A stretch of 61,219 nucleotides of DNA from Gnetum montanum (taxonomy: Eukaryota; Streptophyta; Gnetopsida; Gnetales; Gnetaceae), in the NCBI GenBank assembly GCA_015680685.1, contig MNCI01008366.1, positions 309,685-370,903 on the forward strand, in the 5' to 3' direction. A program made the translations under genes and the position numbers. The notes below the pieces were generated by a model. That model was not told the DNA's origin, ran no database searches, and saw only the letters and a list, made by a program, of their open reading frames with translations. Shown piece by piece: positions 31,394 to 42,345 of the stretch (position 1 is its first letter; each line of letters starts with the position of its first letter).

Positions 31394-33070
31394 GTTAAGG
31401 ACACAGAATGCTAAACTAGAATCAATGATCAAAGAAAGGAAATTAGTATGGAAGCAAAAGTAATAGTTAATGTTACAACCCAATGCAATGATTTGTACTT
31501 CTAGCCTTGTAGACACTTCTATAAGCATGATAAATAAAGGAAGTGGTTACTAAAAGTTCTTCCTATATTCCAAGCATCATCATTGTTTCAATAATAATAA
31601 AGGGCATAAATAATAAATGAAACCAAGTACCAAAAAGTAACTTTGAAAATATGCATGCAATGGATGGATGATTTAAATCCATTGTCTTTTTAAGACAATG
31701 GGAAGAATGGTGACAACAATAAGTGAAACAAACATGAAGAAAATACATAGCATCAAGGAATGATCTTTGGTAATTTTTGCACAAGATAGGGTGGAGAGAT
31801 ATGAGTTCTTTGTGTTATCCAAACCAATCAATAATAAATCAATGATTGACTATTACAAAGTCTTGTAAGGAAAATTTAAGAAGTTAAGATTGCAAGACAA
31901 TCATGATGCATGGTTACTGAAAGAGGAAGTAATCCCTAATTTCTTTTGACATCATCTATGAGGATTTGTGAAGTTTTTAGAATAGAAGCATTACAATCAA
32001 ATACAAGAATTGCAAGCTATCAATGGAAATATCAAAAAGAATTATCAAGTATGTCTTTAAGGATATGTTTCAAATTTGTTCGATGTTTAATACCCAATCC
32101 TTTTCCAAATCATATATGTAAGAAATGTTTTGCAATGCCATTATGCTTAACAATAACAAAACTTGGATAGAAATTTCGCACTTAAAGGAGTTATATAAAT
32201 CTGTAGTGAAGATTTTTGCAAATTATGTCTTCTATGAATAGAGGCATAATTATATTACCATGTCAAATGCATGAAAAATTTGTATAATCTAAAACGATAA
32301 TGCCAAATTTTCATGGGTACAATACATAATTTTGAGGAAAAATGAATAACTCATGAAGTGTTTATTTCTTACACTATTAAAAGACTTATGAATTTCTTTA
32401 TACATACATTACATATGCTCAACACATAGAATGGATGTAGAAGAAGAAGACTCCAAAAACTAGGAGGAAGAACCTACAAGTAAAGGTCAAACAAACATTA
32501 TGACCAAATCAAAGAAGGCAACATCAAGCTTCATTATGAACATCTCGAATGATGAGAAAGAAGATGATTAGCCTTGACACGTCCCTATTCTAGAATGGTG
32601 CCCCAACCAAAGAAAGATGGTGTCTCTTCAGAGCAAATGTTGTATTTATTGTAATAATACTTGCAAGTGGAAGTTGTAATTAAGACCCAAAAGGGCACAT
32701 TGTAATAACAACTATGTCTCTCAAGGTGACCTTTGGGGATTTGACCTAAGGTATTTATATCGAGGCATTAGATGTTGTATTAACATGGAGTTGTGGAGCC
32801 AATAAATGTGAGTAATGGGTGAAGCGGAACATGAAAGTGACTAGCCATCCCATCTAGCTGGTTTCAGGTCTAATTGTGGTAACAGTGTTGGCTAGCTTCT
32901 AAGGGATAGATGCTAAAGAAACATAAACCAAATGAATCCTTAGAGCATGACCCAAATACACTATTCCACATTAATAAAACATTCTATTCATTTTTCCTTC
33001 TACATTTTCCCTATTATTATTTTATGCATAATGTCGAATGTAACATATATTTGACATTTGTCATGAGATT
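31394..33070 (+). other. E8 internal region, left part
   Basis: No recognised gene. A 48-codon acidic/Lys-rich frame (about 32426-32572, start MDVEEEDSKN, one internal TAG) ends in EKEDD and a stop. Next comes a segment with CCCAAAAGGGCAC and a TATA-like TATTTATATCGAGG at about 32750-32763, which could be a promoter but is unproven. Another open frame (31946-32170) has no supporting feature. Confidence 0.3.
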
Positions 33071-33410
33071 CGGAAATGGGATATCACAAACCTCTAACTC
33101 TAAAGAGGAAAAGGAGAAAAGGAAAGAACATTATAGGTCAAAGCAACAAGATTGAAAGGGAAAGTACCAAGCCTAATTATAGCATTCTAAAGTTCATCAC
33201 AAAGGATGTCATAGAGACCCTGAAATTTGCATATATTTTTAATCCTACATTGAAAGGTTGTCTCCTAAAAATGTTTAAGCAGCAAATTAACACAATGAGC
33301 AATAGAGATAATTTGGATGATCCAATTAAAGCACTGCTACATAAATTTAATAGTTATGACAAGGAGATATTGATGAAAATTCCAATATACTTAAGAAACA
33401 TGGTATGAAA
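33071..33410 (+). pseudogene. E8 unrecognised ORF, Lys-rich then helical
   Basis: 110 codons open from 33076 (MGYHKPLTLKRKRRKGKN) to a stop at 33406. The basic N-terminus is followed by LKFITKDVIETLKFAYIFNP and DPIKALLHKFNSYDKEILMKIP. I do not recognise a family. A frame of this length in AT-rich DNA is not expected by chance but is not proof. It might be a gag-like protein of E8. Confidence 0.35.
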
Positions 33411-33649
33411 TATCATCATGCTTGTTTATTTATAGTTAACTAAGATTCCATAAGAAATAGAATGGATTGCAAATCAAAGAGTTTGAAGAGATTTTTCAAA
33501 TCAATATAAGATTAATTCTCAAAGTGTACTAAAATAGTATTCTAGCATTAGAACATCAAACTCACTACAAATCCTTTATATAAAAGTAATATTATGATGA
33601 CTTTTATAAGCAAAGATGTGGAATCAATGTACATTATGCTAGAACCAAG

Positions 33650-34340
33650 ACTATGGAAGAAGATATTAAGGATATGATGATGAAATTGAAGACAGTAGAA
33701 GAAAAAAAATTCATACACAAAGAAAAACTCATGCAAGCCCAAGCAAAAGAATAGAAATTAAGACAATATGTTCAAGCTTATAAGAATGCACTAGCTACAA
33801 AATTGGAATTGGTAAAGAATGTGAGAACTTAAGAGAGACTAACTCACTAAATACTAATAAGGAAAAGATGGTAGACAACATAAAGAAACTAAAATTGGAA
33901 ACCTAGGAGTTGTAAGATGAAATGAAAAAAAAATTGTAGTATACAGTGAATATTCTTAGAAGATTACAACATTAATATTTACAATTAAAAATGGAAGAAA
34001 AATAATGTTGGATATGATATAAGCATACAAGGATGAGTATGAACAAAAAATGAAGAAAATTAAAAGTACCATGATGACTTAAGTGAAGATTATATGGTAG
34101 ATTTGCTTAAAGAAAATAATGGAATTCAATATTTAAGACATAAATTGAAAAATCAACAATTCATAATTAGAGTTGAATGTCATCTACCTAAAGTAATTAT
34201 CAATAAAGAATTAGCACTAAATAATAATAAAAGTCAACTAGTAGTTGAGGCCTTTATTACTTCAAAAGTGTTCCCTAAAGCAATATCATCTTCCACTCCC
34301 CAAAATCTTGAAGATGTAAATCCTATGATATAGGATAATT
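33650..34340 (+). pseudogene. E8 Lys/Glu-rich decayed coding stretch, possibly coiled coil
   Basis: Frames broken by stops but consistently rich in Lys, Glu, Leu and Asn (33650-34090), as in a coiled-coil segment, followed by an open piece 34094-34333 (MVDLLKENNGIQYLRHKL...). No known domain. It continues the E8 internal region. Confidence 0.3.
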
Positions 34341-35382
34341 ATCCCATTCTTGATGACTCCAAGATCTCTACTAAGTATTTGATGAACATGAACTTCTAAT
34401 GTGTCCAAAGAAAGATTGATGAATAAATTTCCAACTATTATTTCTTTTTCCATTTTTTTGATCCTTTGTGAGTAAAAAGGAGAAACATGTAACAAATTAA
34501 AAGTATGTCAATGTTTGGCCAACATGAATCTCGATAGAATTTATCCCATATTTAAGATAAATACTCACCACAAAATTAACATAACAATTCACACAACATC
34601 ATCCTTGAGATTGAAGGGAAGTGTTAAATGGTATTTGGATATGGGATATTATAAATCTAACCAATCCATGAATGCTATTTATGTATATTGTAATAAGTCT
34701 AATAAGAATTAAGAAAATGTTAGAATAGTTAGAAGGAACAAAAAAAATTGTTAAATGAATGATAAAATAATCTATGTACATCTGAACATAACAAAAAAAA
34801 AAATTAACATAGATCATGTGAAGAAATACGAAGAAGTTGGATATAGAGTCACATGAGAAGCAAACAAGCCTATAGTAACTATGGTGCTTGTAGGTTAAGA
34901 AGAAGAATAACAAAATGTGTTACTGAAGAAGACACATAAAAGAAGCAATATGCATAAAGAGAAGTGATAATCTATGCCATTGCACATGAATCAATTCTAG
35001 AAGGAAGAGTATGAATCAAGTTCATTTAGCAACCATAATTAACCAACTAATGAAATGGAAATGTTATCTTATTAGGAACTTCAATGATGGATATTAAACA
35101 GTCAGAAGAATGGAGAAGGTAGAGTTTGTTTATATGAAGAATAGAATACATGAGGTAACCTATAGTAAAGCATGGAAAACATCTTGTGAGGAAGACATAT
35201 GGAATGTCCATATAATTTTCTATATTATACAAGATCACCATGAAAATTCATCCACTTCTAATTAGAAGAGTTGAGAGGGCACGAGAGATTCCTTGTACAG
35301 AGGAATAAAATGAGTCAAGAAAAGAACATGGAATGTAATTCAAGACAAACTAAGAAAGAAATCACTACAAAGAAAATAGTAG
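34341..35382 (+). pseudogene. E8 3' decayed coding region (right copy)
   Basis: One frame near the end reads FVYMKNRIHEVTYSKAWKTS, CEEDIWNVHIIFYIIQDHHE and, after stops, VKKRTWNVIQ...RKKSL up to 35382. The last part matches the left copy at 24828-24906 in frame. Aromatic-rich and acidic. Family unknown. Confidence 0.4.
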
Positions 35383-35544
35383 TGATAGAATTCATGAGAG
35401 ACTGAGAAATCCATTAATTAAATAGAATATAAAGGTTCCAAGAAATAAAACAACATTCTTTTGATTCATGTGTACATATAATGGATAAAATTACTGAGTA
35501 AAACCAATGGAAATGTAATGATCATATTGATATTGATCCTTGTA
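35383..35544 (+). repeat. E8 right terminal repeat (putative short LTR)
   Basis: Begins TGATAGAATTCATGAG. It matches 24907-25061 over its length, with small gaps. The right boundary is uncertain by a few bases. Confidence 0.5.
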
Positions 35545-36022
35545 AGGAAAATATTTTAAGTCTCATAATTAATTGGACAAAATGTGACCTATAAAATTAA
35601 TCATAAGTTAACCAGAAGTGGCAAGGTCAATCATGGTGAAATTTTAAAGGATCATGAGTTGTGGCAAGGTCATGTAAAATACACTATGGATCATGATGAA
35701 GTTGTGCTTTCTCAAACCATGGATTGTGGTATCTAAAATATTGAAAATATTCACAAACCATAATACATAAAACGAGTCATGATATTATGGACCAGAAGTT
35801 GTGTATAAACCACAAGTCATGGTTTAATCATGGTGGTCATTTTGAAGGCTCCTATGCTTTCCTATATTTCAAAATTACAAATCATGAGTCCACCATATGT
35901 TATGGTGGCTTAAAGAAAGAAAGCATAAGAGGGCCACAAATCATGTTCTAGCAAAGTATTATGTTAATTGTATGATTTTTAGGTTTCACATAGTTAAATA
36001 GTTTCATATTTGATATGGTACC
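35545..36022. other. Unassigned, rich in TCATGG/CCATGA motifs
   Basis: No gene. Many short palindrome-like motifs recur (ATCATGAGTTGTGG, ACCATGGATTGTGGT, ATGAGTCCACCATATG). The style resembles the palindrome-rich U3 of the B-type LTRs but with a different core. It may be part of an unrecognised LTR. Confidence 0.4.
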
Positions 36023-36868
36023 TAATGAATCATAAGTCATTGGACCGCGTCAATAGGATGCTGTCTATGTAACCTTGTCAATGGGATTCTGTTGATGTGG
36101 CACCATATTATTGCCTATAAATGTATTTATGACACTTCTTCCATTAGTTGTAGTGAAGCTCTTGCAATTTGTTTTCTCTAGACTTAGAATATTTTTTGAG
36201 TGCCCGTGGTAGGAGTCAAAGAAGTATATGGATCTTTATTCAAGCATTGATGTACCTAAGCACCTCAATGTGAATGACAATAAAGATGAGCTTTTCTGAT
36301 CAAACCTTGTAGCACTTGGAATAAATTAATGTTTTCCTTATGCATTTATTATTCATGCACTTAAATTTAATGAATTTTAATTAAGTAATTAATATTGATT
36401 AAATAACGAACATAAGTATGATCATTTTTAGCATACGTTATGCTTGGTAATCCTAGTAGTACCTAATGCTTGGTAGCCTAGTAGCGCCTAACGCTTTGTA
36501 GCCCATTAGTGTGGCAAGGTGTTTAGGATGTGTATGGAAAGAGGGAATAGATGCTTATGGTAGGATTAGTTAAGTGTTAGCTAGTTACTAGATTAATTAG
36601 ATGAATTAAATATCAAATTTACTTTATTTTCACAACTTAGACAAACCTAGTGAAAAAGACAAAATGATAAAAATCATGTGCCTCAGTGACACTTAACCAT
36701 ACCTTTGCATTTCGCAAGTGAAATTAGGAAGACAATGATCATGTCCTTGATATTCACTTCCTAGACCCAATGCACTTGGAGAGCTAAAGTCTATGGAATT
36801 CGACTGACTTTCTTAGTGAATGCTAGTGATTCATATGGTTGGGCATAGGCATTACTTGTCGCTCATCA
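36023..36868 (+). repeat. E3 5' LTR (subfamily A)
   Basis: Starts TAATGAATCATAAG (first bases expected TGATGAATC, so TG became TA) and ends GCTCATCA directly before the PBS. CCTATAAATG is at 36114, GAGTGCCCGTGGTAGGAGTC near 36198. Unlike the other LTRs, its U3 lacks GATATC arrays. Three units of the 26-bp GCTTGGTA... repeat lie at about 36442-36515. Confidence 0.8.
36442..36515. repeat. About 26-bp tandem repeat, 3 units, in the E3 LTR
   Basis: Units begin GCTTGGTAATCCTAGTAG, GCTTGGTAGCCTAGTAG and GCTTTGTAGCCCATTAG. The other LTRs of the superfamily show two units at the same place. Confidence 0.75.
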
Positions 36869-36888
36869 TTGGCGCTGTTTCTGGGGAC
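36869..36888 (+). other. Primer-binding site, tRNA-Asp type (E3)
   Basis: TTGGCGCTGTTTCTGGGGAC, three changes from the ideal, directly after the LTR. Confidence 0.85.
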
Positions 36889-37020
36889 TTTAGTTAGCTA
36901 CGTGCACTATCTAGGACTTAGTGAAATTATTTAAAGATGTTGTAATGAACCTTAAAGTCATAATCATTAAGAATAATAATAATAGTAATGAGCACACTAA
37001 TTTTCTTTTCAAAGCTAAAA

Positions 37021-38279
37021 TGGCTTCTTCTCATAGGGCTGATTCTCCACTGTTGTTTAAGCATACATCCAATCAACAAAGGCATGGAAGGTCAAATCAG
37101 CTAGTTCCCTAATAATGTAGAGTGATATATACTCATCCTGATGAGTTTGTGCTAGATTTCACTTTCATCCTACATCAAGATGAGTAGCTACGGTGGAGGG
37201 ACATGGAGGGCAACATCATGTTGCTACCCAATCAATCAATTCCTATGATGCTGCTCCAAAATCTTATGAGGTTGGGCATCCAGGGGCTCAATGCTAAATA
37301 TGTTGTGCAAGACCATGACTATTCAAACTATCATCCCACTGAGGCACAACAAAAAAGAGATTGGAAATAAGAGAGACGTCATAAAGCATCGAAGGGGAAA
37401 TGGTTCAATAACCCCTTCTCCATGCTAGGCCAAAAAGAAGGAGAGGATGCCTTTTTTGGGAGTTCTCAATTTATTAACTCTTCTCCCCTTGGCTTTGATG
37501 AGGATGGCCTAAACCAAAAATTATAGTCCAATGTAAACAATCTTGGTTTAATCAAGAATGGGTTCCATGATCATGGGGACTTCAAAGGTAGGAGCTAAGG
37601 CAAGAATGTGGATAGACATGAGGATCATGGTCATGATCAAAGAAGAGGGAATAGAATGCACCATGCTAGTGCTAGCTCTCCTCCCTCTTCTTCACCTTTG
37701 ACATCCTCTTCTTCCTCCTCAAGATTTGATTGAAGTTGTAAAGGACATGACCGTGATATAGATGACCGAAGGAACAAAGATGATCATAAGGCATGCCAGA
37801 CTAGTAGAGACTAGGGGCATGGGTAATCAAGGAAGGCTTGCCACTGCCAATCTCAAAGGCCATGAGCATGATGAGCCTTTGCTTATAACAAGGAACATGT
37901 TGAACATTGCAGAGACCATGAAAGTCCCAAAGAGGCATGTGAAAGATAGTAGAATTAAACAATTGGATATGAAAAATATTCCCAAGTTTGAAAGGAGATA
38001 CAACTCAAATCCATAGAATCATCTTCAAGCCTTTCATGATGTCTGTGCCTTGCAAAATGTCAAAAACGAATGGCAAAAGTTAAAGCTATTCCCAAGGACA
38101 CTCATTAAAGAAGCTAAAAGCTAGTACTAGTCCTTAGAAATGTAATCAATCAGACGTTAGAGTATGATGCTTGAGCTCTTCAATGACAAGTGTTACACAT
38201 ACTCCTGAGTGTCCAATTTGAGAAAGCAAATCCAAGGTTAGAAACAAGAAACACATGAACCCTTGGATGCAACCATGGG
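37021..38279 (+). pseudogene. E3 gag, part 1 (split by E4)
   Basis: The ATG at 37021 (MASSHRADSPLLF) fits the start used in E1 and E5. Blocks: FTFILHQDE and LRWRDMEGN; NYHPTEAQQ; a charged arm with DRHEDHGHDQRRGNRMHH; a serine run; MKNIPKFERRYNSNP...NHLQAFHDVCALQN; LELFNDK; VSNLRKQIQG. The frame runs to PLDATMG at 38279, where E4 is inserted and the last five bases ATGGG are duplicated. Stops are TAG at Trp/Gln positions. Confidence 0.8.
38275..38279. repeat. Left target-site duplication ATGGG of E4
   Basis: Identical to 47730-47734. Together they bracket the E4 LTR ends exactly. Confidence 0.95.
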
Positions 38280-39101
38280 TGATGAGTGGCGAGGTACCCC
38301 TATGCCCAACCATACAAATATGAGCATTCACACATGATCTGGTCGAATTCCAAGGACTAAGTGCTTATGCACCTTCATAGAACAAGGATGGGTTAGCAAT
38401 CGTTGTCTTTCCAATCTCACTCACATAACACAATTGTATGGTTAAGTAAACTTGAGACATATGATTTTTATGTTTTATGTCCTAATGCTAAAAAGGGAGA
38501 AATGAAAGAATTTAATAACTAAATTAATTTAACTAAACAACTAAGCTCTAACTAGTCCTAACACCAGCATCCGTTCCCACTTACTGTACACATCCTAAAC
38601 CAGTGTAACATTGTTGGGATTACCAAATGCTAATCATTACTGGGTTACCAAGTGTTTCACGTATGCTCAAAGTGGTCGTATTGAGTGTGCTTACTTGTTG
38701 AAAATTAACAAATCAATAAAAGCAACATCAATTAACTAATGAAAGCATTAAAGAATTGTAAGTAGCATTAAGGGTGAGAGATAAGCTATTTTGAATGTTG
38801 CAAGGTTTATCATAAAGTTCGTCTTTATTTCCAAACACAAGGTGTGCTCAAGTACACAATTCTTGAATAAAGATCTGTTCGCTTAATGGCTCCTACTGCA
38901 GGCACTCAGAAATAACTCTAACTCTGAGAGGGAGAAACTGCAAGAGTTCGGGTAAGGGACTAAAAACTAACTGCCAAACTAAGTGCACCTACCTCTTATT
39001 TATAGGCAACGAGACAAGTCCTAATATCAGATGTTTGATATCGCATGGTAGGATCTGATATCGTAGATGTGATATTGCGGACATGATATCTTGGCTCATC
39101 A
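38280..39101 (-). repeat. E4 3' LTR
   Basis: 822 bp; + strand reading TGATGAGTGG...GGCTCATCA. In the minus reading U3 (39020-39101) is an array of GATATC-like motifs. The TATA-type box is TTATTTATAGGC on the + strand near 38997-39007. Confidence 0.92.
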
Positions 39102-40990
39102 TACCCTCATGACTAAATAAAAACTCGTCCTCGAGTTCCTTTCAAAATATTGGGAAGGTGTGGGATTATTGATTGAATGACAACTGACGATGACATGGGA
39201 TGATAAACTCAGGGTGCCTGGGAAACAGATTGAAAAATATATTATAGCATTGGTGTTCATGCTTATTGTGGTGAACACTATACATATATGACATCCAGAC
39301 CATCATTCGACTGCTTGGAGAGAGAGAGAGAGAGAAAATGAGGCGTGTTGCTGCCGATGTCAAAACTATGCACACCATTGTTCATCCATAGCTACATGTC
39401 CAAACTTGTTCCTTACATAAATGCTCCAGATCCAGTCCATCTTGAGTGCTCCCTCTTATCCCAGTCCATTATTCGTGTAATCGCCATTTGCACACACAAC
39501 ACATTCATGAATTAGCAAGGGTAGATAAAACCTAATGCAGCTGATACCTTGCCTCGATATAAAACACATTGGCTAGGTTGTGGGTATGGTAGATACTGGG
39601 TGAGAGGTTTATGACTGATAACTACCCAAGGTGTAGGGGTAAGATAATTATGGAATGGAAAAATTTGTGATAGGGCCTCCATAACTAAGAGCGAACCTTT
39701 GGTAGCAATAGGGTGGAAAACTTTTAAAGAACAAGAAGAATATGAGAAACAACAATGGTGAAGCCAATAAAATGAAAGCAAAAATGGATGTCATTGATGG
39801 GGTAAATAAGAAATAGTTAATTACGAGAAATGTTGAAGGGAAAGAGCTTAACAATTGCACCAAAAAAGAATGCCAGTTGGTCCTCCCCAAAGCAAGCTCA
39901 TGCCCTAAATGCCCTGACAAACCTACAAACCAAAGAGTTCGTAGGCTCTCGGAATTACACATGGAAACAATGGTTAAAAACTTACCCACAAGTGTTTTAT
40001 CAAAGACAAATAATGTGTCAACCAAGATATATACTCATCGTAAAACTGGCAATAAGGTGGAATGTGGAAAGCAATACAGAAAGAGTGGAGAGAATGGGAT
40101 GGAGTCCCAGAATTAAGGTAGTGTAAAGTCCCTTATGTAATATGTGGTTAAGGTGACTTAATAAAATTCTATCCAAATCTAGATTCAACTATCCACATCT
40201 AGTGATCTTGCATTAACACACTTGACCAACCCATCCTCCCGAAGTAACAAGAATATGTCCACAAAGCCACCACCATCCCAACAAGAGAAGAAGCGAGAAG
40301 TGAGAAAGGGCCTTAGTTAGAGGGAACCTTCATGCATGGATAACATGTCTTTCCAGTGCCATAACTAGTGCTTGTAACCCATGTTTCTTTATTATGTCTA
40401 AGGGGTGTGCTTTGAATTCTCACCAGTTTTTTTTTAATGTGAGAACCACACCATGCAAAAACTTATTTGATTTAGTCAACTCCTTGAGATTTGGTCAAGA
40501 GCGGGTTGGCAAAAAACCTATGAAAAACATCCAAATACCCAAGAGAATAGCCAACACAAATGCATCAAATCCCCTTGAGGTCACACCCTTTTCCATCCAT
40601 TTGAATCTTTCCTTGGTTCAAAGAGTACTAAGGCAGTAATTCATTAATAGGTTTTCTTAGAAAAGGGACAATACATTTCCAAAACAAGGGAGACCATAGA
40701 GTTGTATGAATAATTGGGTGACATGGACTCATTACCTATTTAATCAAAAGAAACTATATCTTAGCATCAACACTGAAAGTCAAAGGTAAAAACCAAACAT
40801 TAGCAATCAACACTTATTATAATGCAACCCACCATCATGAGCACTTATTATGTGATGAATAAGAATAAATCAAACAAAGAAATAGTAAAAATGTTAACGA
40901 TGGTGTAAAAAAAATAAGTAAAGATAAAAATGTGTAAAAAAAATATGTAAAAGCAAAGGAACTAAGAGCTTAGAATGGTTAGCATTAGGG
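39102..40990 (-). other. E4 3' spacer with polypurine tract
   Basis: Non-coding in my reading. The PPT candidate is the minus reading CATGAGGGTA (39102-39111), next to the LTR. Contains a GA microsatellite (about 39318-39335), the block CTTTGGGGAGGACCAA (39878-39893, minus) and the post-IN marker near 40983-41030. I found no match to ORF3 of subfamily A here. The 125-residue minus frame at 39648-40025 has no counterpart in the other copies and is not called. Confidence 0.65.
39316..39336. repeat. GA microsatellite in the E4 3' spacer
   Basis: Run of GA dinucleotides read directly. E2 has a pyrimidine run at the matching place in its tail. Confidence 0.9.
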
Positions 40991-42345
40991 GCCATCTCCC
41001 CAATGACTGAGTTGGAAGGAGGAGATCCAAAATAATGGCCAAGGTTGTCCACCAATAGAGGTAGTATTAGTACTAGCTGTTTTAAGCTCATGGAAGGGTT
41101 TGGTTTGCTAGATGTTGACTAATAACTTCTTATTCGGGCTTTTAGGTTTGTAGATCATCATGGCCCCTAAAGAAAAGGTTTCATAAATGATATAAGGTCC
41201 TTCCCACAATGTTTGAAATTTAGTTCATTGGGGTACACGTGTGGGATTCCAATAAAGAACCTTATCTCCCAGTTGGTATTTGACCTTCCTAATCCTTAGG
41301 TCATGATGTTGTTTGTTAAAGGCCTTATGTAGTTCATTAGATGACAGGGTAGTTAATCGATTTTCATCTAGCAAGTTAAGGTTGATTAGCCATTCTTTTT
41401 ATGCTAGATTGAGGTCAAGGTTAAGGTCACATGCTGTGGATAGTGTACGAAGCTCCGCTTGAATAGGAAGCATCAGAAGTTTATCGTACACTAATCATAG
41501 GGAGAGTAGCCTATAGGGAGTTTTCATGTGGAGCAGTATGCCCAGAGAGCATCTTTCAATTTGGTGCTCCAATCTCACATATACTTGCTGATGGTTCATG
41601 TTAATATTTTTATGATCTCTCTATTGGTGACCTTGGCTTGACCATTTTCTTGAGGATGATATGGTGTAGTCAGTTTGTGCTCAACTCCTAAGCATTGCAT
41701 TAACTTTCAAAAAGTTGAACCTATAAAGTGTGTACCATTGTCAAAAATAAGTGCACGAGGCATGCCAAACCGGTTTACAATTTGTTGTTGAACAAATCGT
41801 GCAACAGTAGATGTTGTACAGTCCATCATAGTGGCTGCTTCTGCCCACTTGGTAAAATAGTCAACAGCAACAATAATGTAGGCTTTTCCATTAGACATCG
41901 GTGTAATAGGCCCCATAAAATCAATTCCCCATATGTCGAAGGGTTTTACAGGTTGAATCCATTGTTGCAGACCCTCCATTCTAGCAGTCATTCCCCCATC
42001 ACATAGGCAGTGCTCACAAGATTGGATGAAATGATGAGTGTCCCAGAACAATGTAGGCCAATAATATCTTGCAAGCAAGATTTTTATGGTTGTTCATCTC
42101 CCCATGTAATGACCCCCCCACAAGGGCCCTCATGAGCATTTTGGAGAACTCGCAATTGATTTACATCGAGAACACACCATCGAACCAAGCCATTGGGACA
42201 TACCTTATAAAGATGTCCATTGATTTCCATGAAATATTTGGCTTGGTAAAGAAACTATTGTTTCCTTTTAACATCTAACCCCTGTGGTGTCTCTTGTGTA
42301 AGAAAATAAGCGAGAATGCTGCTATAACAATTTGTATCAATGGGT
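40991..42345 (-). pseudogene. E4 integrase, degenerate
   Basis: Open piece 41707-42078: LARYYWPTLFWDTHHFIQSCEHCLCDGG, WGIDFMGPITPMSNGKAY, VAVDYFTKWAEAA, RALIFDNGTHF. Both Asp residues are present (second at 41740-41742, GTC on the + strand). The catalytic Glu is Lys (AAG; + strand CTT at 41632-41634) at exactly D35 spacing. The C-terminal part RKVKYQLGDKVLYWNPTRVP and LWEGPYIIYETFSLGAM continues to about 41000. The upstream zinc region is frame-broken near 42100. Confidence 0.85.

Larger units (their letters stand above)
24907..35544 (+). mobile_element. E8: unrecognised element with about 155-bp terminal repeats, split by E6
   Basis: Similar segments at 24907-25061 and 35383-35544, both starting TGATAGAA(C/T)(C/T)CATGAGA and sharing GAGAAATCCATT and CAATGGAAATGTAAT, enclose about 4.3 kb once the copia insertion is removed. 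A decayed initiator-tRNA-Met PBS follows the left repeat. The internal part holds Lys/Glu-rich decayed frames but no RT or IN that I can see. It could be a non-autonomous LTR element, or a rearranged relative of another retroelement class. Confidence 0.4.

Noticed and set aside
25386-31398. Target-site duplication of the copia element
   Set aside because: The flanking bases are ATTAG and GTTAA. Only three of five agree, so I do not claim a duplication.
31074-31528. Repetitive frames on both strands that could look like a repeat protein or a CRISPR-like array
   Set aside because: They are the 42-bp minisatellite inside a copia LTR. Units are directly adjacent without spacers, and the locus is a plant retroelement.
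32680-32780. Pararetrovirus-like promoter (TATA with upstream CCCAAAAGGGCAC)
   Set aside because: A TATA-like box alone in AT-rich DNA is not enough. No movement protein, coat protein or RT motif was seen nearby.
39648-40025. 125-residue minus-strand frame with hydrophobic stretches, envelope-like position in E4
   Set aside because: The matching spacer parts of E1, E2 and E3 do not keep this frame. Hydrophobicity comes from a T-rich tract. An envelope call would be unsupported.
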